Source: Andrena cerasifolii (taxonomy: Eukaryota; Arthropoda; Insecta; Hymenoptera; Andrenidae). Taken from it: a stretch of 64,000 bases of DNA. Numbering within the stretch: position 1 is the stretch's first letter; each line of letters starts with the position of its first letter. Made by a program: the position numbers and the translations under genes. The stretch is from NCBI RefSeq assembly GCF_050908995.1, contig NC_135133.1, positions 2,088,001-2,152,000 on the forward strand. The letters are read 5' to 3'. Below, piece after piece: positions 57,450 through 64,000 of this stretch. The notes beneath the pieces were generated by a model that made no database searches, had not been told where the DNA came from, and saw only the letters and a program-made list of their open reading frames with translations.

Positions 57450-59452
57450 ACAAATATGTTACCCTATTAGTTTGTAGGAAACAGAAAATGAGGAAACGCT
57501 ACTTATTAATGGAAAATACTTTTGTATAGGAATGTGTAAAATTCTTAGTTTTCCTAATTTGCTTGCTAAAGTGCTGAATTATTAATGTGAGAACTGTTCA
57601 TTTCATGGACTTATCAATAGTGATCGAAGTAATTACAGTATCTACCCTCCAAATTGAATAATTGTAATTTCAAAAATTTTCATTTCATTTTGAGTAAGTA
57701 TCTTCGCAGCTTGTTGGAATACTTTTAAATCATTTTTCCAAAGATAAACTAAATTCACTTCGCCATGATTTTCGCCGTAGAAACCTAACCAACATTGGCG
57801 CCTAAATTAATAAAAATTTTAAATCAACGTCCCAATATTTCTTTGTCCCACATATTTCTCCATAGTCTCGCCATCACCTAATCCCTCAACCATGATTCGA
57901 CCATAATGGTGACCGCTTTCTCATATTCCCAAAATCGAAGATTAATTTGATGGATTGATTTTAAATCCCGTGTACAAGTTTGGTTATTTATGTCGGTTGT
58001 TAATCCTTAATGTGCAGTTTCTGCTGTAATTTTATTCGAGTGGCCCGCCTAATAATTGGTGAATCGCAAATGCATTTGGCTGTGAGACTTGGGTTCTCGA
58101 CGGAAATTAACATAACTTACTGTTATGTATTATGAGCCCATGTGCTAATAACTCAGCGCGTTAACTGTCTTGTCTCGTCCATAAAATTTGGATTTCCTAG
58201 GTCTACGACCTTTTCGCGTTTTACGATTCGTTGCCGTTGAGTCGATAATAAAAAAAAAAACGTCGAACAACCGTTTGCATCGATTTTCGACCAGTTACGG
58301 CATTCGTTGGCATTTCAAAGGAACGTACGGCAATCTGCAACGTGCCTTAACCAAACGCTTAATGCGTCAAATTTATATTTACTTACATTAAGGATACAGT
58401 AGTCATTCTCATTGCATTGGAATGGTTGAATTTAGATAAAAAGTGGATGTAACAGTGAGTGTTTAGATAAAAACTAGGAATATTTGCACATATTAATATT
58501 ATTCAAGTTTTAGTGAAAAACGGTTCTGTCAAACTTCAAAGTATCTGAAGCATGAAAGGAAACTGATTTTCTAACCAGTAGAATTAGTAACAAAATGAAA
58601 ATTCGATAGGTCAGAAAGAGATTATAGAATTTTCATGAGAACCAATGTTAGATTGAAACTGAGGAAAATTTGATGAATAAATTAATTATTACACCCAGCT
58701 GAATGAAGTATATTTCCAAGAAGTGTATCAGACAGATAAAATATGAGAAATTGATTTCACGATGAGCTTCCAATACTGTTGCAGGGCGATTTAGCACAGT
58801 CTCCTGTGGATACAATAAAGAACGTTGCCATTATGTAATTAGGCGGAACGGTCGAGGCTTAATTGCGCGTGGGGCTCTTAAAGGCAGCGCGAAAACAAAT
58901 GGTTGCGCATAGTTTGTCGTTGGTAGCAAGTACTGTTCACTTGCACCGTTTATCGCAAGCGGTGTTAGAACTAGGTCACGCTGGCTTGGGATAGAATTCA
59001 CTGTTTTAAAGTCAGTTGTGCAACCCTACAACGCTCCCCCCTAAACTTGTTAACTGGATCAATTGTCGATCAGAAACGTCTCCAGTGTATTCAAACTTTT
59101 TCATAGTAGTCCTTTGTATTTCTTAACGTGAATGCAAATAATTTTAGACTAATCATTGCAAGCGAATTGACTCGTATCGTCCGCGTCGCATATATGTAAA
59201 CTAATACATTATCGAATTTATTTTCGCAGAAATAATAATAATAATTTTTGTTACAAAGATCGAAGACTTGTTACTAAAAATTTGGAATTTTTCACGACGA
59301 ATTAGGGTAGGTTTGTGGCCATTGCACCGTTTTAAATAATTTGTTCATAAATATTTTGTTCAGTATACCGCCAGAAATATAAGGTTATATTTATTGCTTA
59401 GACGAAAAAAATATTATATTTTTTAAGAAGTCGTCAAAACTCGTATAATACC
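57450..59452. other. Intergenic, GC-richer at 58030-58390 and 58760-58990
   Basis: AT-rich unique DNA with two GC-richer patches. A 67-codon frame at 58188-58391 is unrecognised. No repeats with clear ends. Confidence 0.4.
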
Positions 59453-60310
59453 TTAAGGGGGTATTCTACCCAAAAATTCTTTTTTTTTTGTTTGATTTTC
59501 AAATATTTTAGGGTTTCGAAAATATGTCTCTAAAATATTAAGGTGAAATTCGAAAAACTCCCAGAGTTATAGGGGTTTAAGGCCGCAGCGTGGCCGGCAG
59601 TCTTCCCCTCGACCCTTGGATCTAAAGAGGCTATGACTGCCAGCAGAGAAAAGAGAGCTGCCCAACATGATTTTTTTGAAACTCAGGAAGGTTTCCTCTA
59701 CGGTCCTGGTATACCAGATCAGGGATAAGTTACAGAAATTAGTTGTTATCTACCGCAACTTCAGTCGTATAGGTCGTACTGCATGAAAAACTTTCCGCAC
59801 ATTTTTCTCAAAAACTACTGAACCGATTGAGCTAAAATTTGACACACATTCAAAGTGAATGTGTACCTATAACCGGAACTAGAATTACATCAATAGTTTT
59901 AATACAACCTTCCCCACATCTTGTTTTAGCTCAAGAGAAGTCGAAAAAATCAAATATATATTTTTAAACAGCTGTGATTTCGGTAACAATATCCGGACTT
60001 GGTTACATCTAGTTGAGGCGATAACTACACTCGTCTAGATTAAAAAAATCTTTGGTACTTTCGTTTCAGAAGACTAGGGCGGCCGCGATTCGTGCGCCCG
60101 ATGAGGCCGGTTTTTGATGACATGACCTGCGCTTCGGCGTGTAACTTGCACAAATTTCAATATAACGCATTCCAAAAATTTGTGTTAATAGTTCAAACAC
60201 TACTAAATATGTGTGCAAAACCCCCGCCCCGTAGGTGCGATAGGTTTTCCAGAATTAATTTTCAAATATCACCTTCAAAAACGAGTGTCTAGACTAGAAT
60301 ACCCCCTTAA
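59453..60310. mobile_element. TTAA-target element (GGGGGTATTCTA ends)
   Basis: TTAA at 59453-59456 and 60307-60310 flank GGGGGTATTCTA and the complement TAGAATACCCCC. An A/T-tract block lies just inside the left end. The interior includes TTTTCTCAAAAACTACTGAA (about 59810), reminiscent of, but not clearly identical to, the core of the other TTAA elements. It is the longest TTAA copy here (858 bp), and the arms are not palindromic beyond the ends. Confidence 0.8.
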
Positions 60311-60970
60311 GGTGACCACGCATGGTGCATCCACCCTACTTAGTTTATCCTCTGCAATGCTGAGAACTTTTCGAGCGACGGTGTAACTCGTCTACCCCAA
60401 GACTAATACGCGGGAACTCGCGGAAAAAGACGCTGGAGCAGCATGGACGCGTCGAGGTGGATTCTGGGCTAGCTCCAAAATAGGAGAGCTGGGATCGAGG
60501 GACGAGAAAGTTGCAGGCACGCGGGGTATTCCTGCTCGCGGGACTTCTTCGATTTACGATTTCAGCGTACCGCTGCTGGGATTCCTCGAAGCGGTGCACT
60601 TTCCCTTCTGTCCGTCGAAAACTGTATGCACAATGCAGCTGACGCTCCTGATGGCAAGAAGCGTGTATGCGTGCACTTACACGTACTAAGGAAATCGAAG
60701 CTGGACGATCCTTGCGCCGTTCTTGCGCGCATTCGCCGCTGGAAAAGCTGGCTACCGGTTGCTGAAATACGGCGGGCATTTCTGCTCTTCTCGACCGTTA
60801 ACAGGCAACGAGGCTTTCTTATCGTCACAGTCGTTAGCTAAGTCGTAACTGTCTGGCTTTGATAGAAGGGAGGTTTTCTGTTCTCGTAGGAGTTGCTTCT
60901 GTGAGGATGATACAAATGATTGAAGGTTGGGCGGATTGTTCTTTGGTTTTCCATACACTGCAACGGGCAG
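60311..60970. other. GC-richer unique block
   Basis: A 144-codon minus-strand frame (60345-60779) overlaps an 88-codon minus frame and a 71-codon plus frame. The low-complexity S/R-rich peptide has no domain, so I do not call a gene. Candidate conserved non-coding island. Confidence 0.4.
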
Positions 60971-61133
60971 TAGGGGAGAGTTGGGCAAAACGGGGTGCTT
61001 AGGGCTTGACGGCTTGCCCAGGACCACATTGGTAGATTCTATTTTGCTCTCAGCATACTTCTAATTTAGTAATTAGTTTTGGTAGGTAGTTTTGCAAAAC
61101 AGCGTTTTCGGTATGACAAAACCGGGTAGTCAT
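60971..61133 (+). mobile_element. Left end of a TA-target element
   Basis: TA (60971-60972) then GGGGAGAGTTGGGCAAAACG and GGG, a variant of the GGGG-A-nn-GGGGCAAA termini seen elsewhere. ACAAAACCGGG recurs at about 61117, like a subterminal repeat. A TTAA element follows at 61134, and I find no right end beyond it, so the copy is truncated or its right end is outside recognition. Confidence 0.55.
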
Positions 61134-61806
61134 TTAAGGGTGAATCCTATTTTATGGGCTAAACATGTAGCAAAATTTAGGATTTTTTTTTAAGAAACTA
61201 GCTTCGATTCATCTGAAATTTGGACCACGTTTTTATGCACCCTTGAAGAAGTTGCAGTTTTTTTTATTCATTTTTAATATTAAATAGGGTAAATCCGGGA
61301 GACGCGGTCGGGCCGGAGAGTTGGTCGAGGCGCTATATTTCAGACTCTATACGTAAAAATGCGTTAAAGTGCAGACCAATTACTTCTCTAGAAGCCAAAC
61401 AGTTGAATGGAAGCGTCGTATCGCTTCCTTCTGTATTTTTCTGGATTTATAGGCTATACAAGGTAAATTGAGGTTAGGCTCAGACCGCTCAATAAAGTTT
61501 TTGTTTTTTGCTATTTCATCAATTTCAAGCTACATATGTATAAAATAAAACGGCGCTTCATTTCTCTGTTTGAGATTACCTGGTAGATAAATATCATGCA
61601 CACCAACGGACGACGAATTTTGCGCGGCGTGATGGCCGATCATGCATAACTACTATATTTATGGTTAAAAATTAATCCAAAAAAACCTACAGCTTCTTCA
61701 AAGAGGCATCAAAATATGTTCCAAATTTCAGATGAATCGGATCGCTGGATTCTTAAAAAAAAATCCCAAATTTTGCTATATTTTTAGAATAGGATTCCCC
61801 CATTAA
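61134..61806. mobile_element. TTAA-target element (GGG-GAATCCTATT ends)
   Basis: TTAA at 61134-61137 and 61803-61806. The left end is GGGTGAATCCTATTTTA and the complement of the right end is TGGGGGAATCCTATTCTA. The arms continue with TAGCAAAATTT-RGGATTTTT and GATTCATCTGAAATTTGG for about 85 bp. The interior is unique and non-coding. The termini differ slightly from the strict GGGG start of the other copies. Confidence 0.75.
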
Positions 61807-61879
61807 ATCAATGTAAAACTGGTTGGTTTTCGTTTTTAAGCGATGTATACATAAGCTATACGATAAATAGTATAATTGA

Positions 61880-62026
61880 GGCATTGAGAACAAAATCGGA
61901 CTAACCCACTTTTTTGCAAAATTGAGTTAGTTGCAATAATGTATTCCACTAGACTCTACTAATCATATAAAATAGAAAATTGAATTTATTTTCAATGTGG
62001 GTTAGTCCGTTTTTGTTTTGAATGCC
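61880..62026. repeat. Short inverted repeat with GGCATT ends
   Basis: GGCATTGAGAACAAAATCGG, then ACTAACCCAC, pairs with GTGGGTTAGTCCG followed by TTTTGTTTTGAATGCC. Arms of about 32 bp enclose an AT-rich loop. MITE-sized; no target duplication recognised. Confidence 0.7.
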
Positions 62027-62114
62027 CAAATTTAAGTTAAAATAAGGAGGATCAGATTAATTCAAACAAAAGAAATTATTGAAAAAAGCATGGAGTGGGG
62101 TGATATTGACACAC

Positions 62115-62829
62115 TTAAGGGGGTAGTGGACTATTTCAGCTTGAAAAAATCGATTTTTCTACCGGCTCTGAAAGTCTTATTCTTTATGAACATTTTAAAC
62201 AAGTTTTCATGAAGAAATTCAAATAATTGTAGAAGCAATAGCAGCGAACGTAATTGCACCGTCGAACAACGGCCTCGCAGAGCGGTATTGGCGTAGGGAA
62301 CTTAACTATGAAGCCGTCTTTCTCGAAACACTATTTTCAGAAACGGTGTGCATCATAACTCTTGAACCAATGAATATTTTTACTTGAAATTTTTACTGGG
62401 CGTGTAGAATTCCTTCCTCTACAGAATGCAATTCCCACTTCAACATTGGATGTTTATAAAACATTTTATAACTGATTAAAGACGATTTTTTCCGTAAGAA
62501 TGTGGGGAAAAATTGATTCCTGTGTAACTTCCACAATTTCTGTTCAAATTCATCGGCAAGGTTCCGCCCTGTAGATTTTAGTGTATAATGTGCTCACCCC
62601 AAAGCATTTTGCTTTTAGATGATTGGCTCACCTGAATCGATGTACACCACTTCAACGATTAATAACTTCGACAAGTTTATACATTCCGACGATTTTTTTT
62701 TGCAATTACTCGCAAACGTGCCCACGATAGATTGTGAAAAGCACGACTATAACGTTATAACTATAAACGTATTTAGCGTGAAAGAAACTAACGATTTTAC
62801 GTATCCAATAGAGTCCACTACCCTCTTAA
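62115..62829. mobile_element. TTAA-target element (GGGGGTAGTGGACT ends)
   Basis: TTAA at 62115-62118 and 62826-62829. The left end is GGGGGTAGTGGACTATT and the complement of the right end is GAGGGTAGTGGACTCTA. AAAAAATCGATTTTTCTACC lies just inside the left end. A reversed version of the shared core (TTTCTCGAAACACTATTTTC) lies at 62329-62348 and extends to match the block preceding the core in 56728-57449. An 82-codon frame near the right end is part of the element. Confidence 0.8.
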
Positions 62830-63696
62830 TACCATATCTCAATCGGGTCAGACCTCGTGAAATCTAGATACACCCCCTTCGCTCACAATTCTCGCTCCGA
62901 TAGTGCTGCCACCACGCGACCAACAGCCAAGTGGCTCCCACTCCCTGAAAAGTACTTCAATTTCTCCGTTGCTCACGAGAAAACGAGCTAGATAAGATCC
63001 TCGTGCACGGGACAGTCGCTAATTAATTCGTCGATTTTTATTTCGCATCGCTCGCTTCTGCGCGCTGCGCCGCGATCGGGTCCCCGGTGTCCTGTCCCCA
63101 ACGTGATAACTGAATTAATCGCTATCTTAATCGATTATGTACACACAGCCGCGGTGAGATCGCAGCGATTAGCGGTGTCTGGGCTATTGACGACCGCCAG
63201 TCCTGTTGCACGGAACGATAGTCGGTTAATAGCCGCGCGGCGTGTATCGATTCCGCTCCATTGGGCAGGCATTAACGCCTTTTTGCCCGTCGCTGTCGAA
63301 ACGCGGAGGTCGAAGGGCAACGTATAAATAAAACCTGCCTCGGGAGAGTCTCGCGTTTCTGCGGGTATGCTGCCCGCGGTACAACGAGCTACGGTAACCT
63401 CTGCACTGCGGATTCTTGCATTCCGGTTGGGTCATGCGGCGGGGGAATTGCTTTTCGAGGTGGATGGGAGAAGGAGGTTTTGCGGGCTCCCTGTTTCTCC
63501 AGCTGGTTTGAGTACCATAGTGGTAGTTTGAGGTTTCTGGGAGATTTGTGCACTTTTGTGCAGGGTGATATAAATAGGAGTCAAAGAATTCGGGGTGCGT
63601 ACAATCTGTCCCACAAGAGCGTGTTGCTCGTAGGCACGTTAAGAAGGGGTGGGTCCTTGAGAATTTGGGGGAGAAAAGAGTCTTCTACTACGCTAG
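62830..63696. other. GC-richer unique block
   Basis: Frames of 60-74 codons overlap on both strands at 63103-63614 without motifs. 62870-63450 is repeat-free and GC-richer, comparable to the other islands. TATAAATA near 63323 is an isolated TATA-like word. Confidence 0.4.
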
Positions 63697-64000
63697 TTAA
63701 GGGGTTGTATCTAGTCGAGCGGCCGAAAAAAGGCGAATGTTTGTGAATTTTTTCTGAAAAAGCGAACGCATATATTTTTACAGAACTTTTTGCACTTAAA
63801 AGAGCAACATTTAAAGAACATTTGGTAATTTTTTCGTAGGGAAATATTTACGTTTATAATAAAGTAACAATCATGCAAAAATCACGCGAAAAAATGAGGA
63901 CTTCAACTTTAAATAGCCCCCATTTTGTTGTAAATTAATATTTTGGAAATTCCCTCCGTTAATCGGAGGGTGCATTAATATACTAACGAAATCTTTTTTG
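63697..64000. mobile_element. TTAA-target element, left part only (cut by window end)
   Basis: TTAA at 63697-63700, then GGGGTTGTATCTAGTCGAGC. The rest follows the left part of 21510-22461 almost base for base, including the junction TAATAAAGTAAC-(A/G)-ATCATGCAAAAA, where this subfamily lacks the longer left arm of 26134-26888. The right half lies beyond the window. Confidence 0.85.

Noticed and set aside
60345..60779. 144-codon minus-strand open frame
   Set aside because: S/R-rich low-complexity peptide in a GC-rich island with overlapping frames on the other strand; no motif or splice context.

Overview
The window looks like intergenic (or very long intronic) DNA of an insect, most likely a hymenopteran. 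That assignment is an inference from AT-rich sequence broken by GC-richer unique islands, many foldback/MITE-type DNA transposons (hAT, PIF-Harbinger, TA-target and TTAA-target groups), simple repeats and minisatellites, and no dense gene content. I find no intact protein-coding gene on either strand. The longest open frames (about 130-170 codons) are accounted for by palindromic transposon arms, minisatellites or GC-rich islands, and none carries a domain I recognise. No rRNA, no confident tRNA and no CRISPR is visible. By my boundaries roughly two fifths of the window is repeat or transposon.

Layout. 0.3-3.1 kb: a foldback element, a hAT-like MITE and half of a TTAA-target element. 4-5.9 kb: a field rich in GCAACGTTGC words, with inverted and direct duplications, a tRNA-like SINE head and a 33-bp tandem array. 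7.4-12.9 kb: a possible MITE, a TA-target MITE, a 1.6-kb near-perfect palindrome, a CAGGGTG TA-target foldback and a hAT MITE with a good 8-bp target duplication. 13-18 kb: mostly unique AT-rich DNA with a nested AT palindrome. 18.4-23.1 kb: a TTAA palindrome abutting a PIF-Harbinger relic, a chimeric TTAA element and a long-TIR element. 24.6-28.2 kb: two related TA-target families, one a 2.2-kb host of several nested elements. 28.5-31.9 kb: two irregular repeat clusters and a 267-bp higher-order tandem array. 34.7-37.2 kb: a TA-target element containing an older PIF-Harbinger fossil with transposase remains and a 62-bp minisatellite. 38.6-40.0 kb: a 152-bp higher-order array. 42.5-43.5 kb: a 1-kb palindrome. 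44.8-53.6 kb: four TA-target elements with GGGG termini, three of which keep only the C-terminal zinc-finger end of a transposase, interleaved with a TTAA element and two foldbacks. 56.7-64 kb: five more TTAA-target elements, the last cut by the window end.

Two themes link the elements. (1) At least nine TTAA-target copies have different 15-25-bp termini; several of them share a subterminal AAAAAATCGA tract and an internal core close to CGAGAAAAACGCATTTAAAG. (2) The GGGG-terminated TA-target elements repeatedly keep the same transposase 3' end (a W-x-H-x-x-C cysteine finger), suggesting that one autonomous source, perhaps pogo/Tigger-like, mobilises several non-autonomous families. The GC-richer unique islands between elements (for example 10990-11640, 20780-21400, 30300-31000, 55240-56620, 62870-63450) are the best candidates for host regulatory DNA, but nothing in them identifies a gene.
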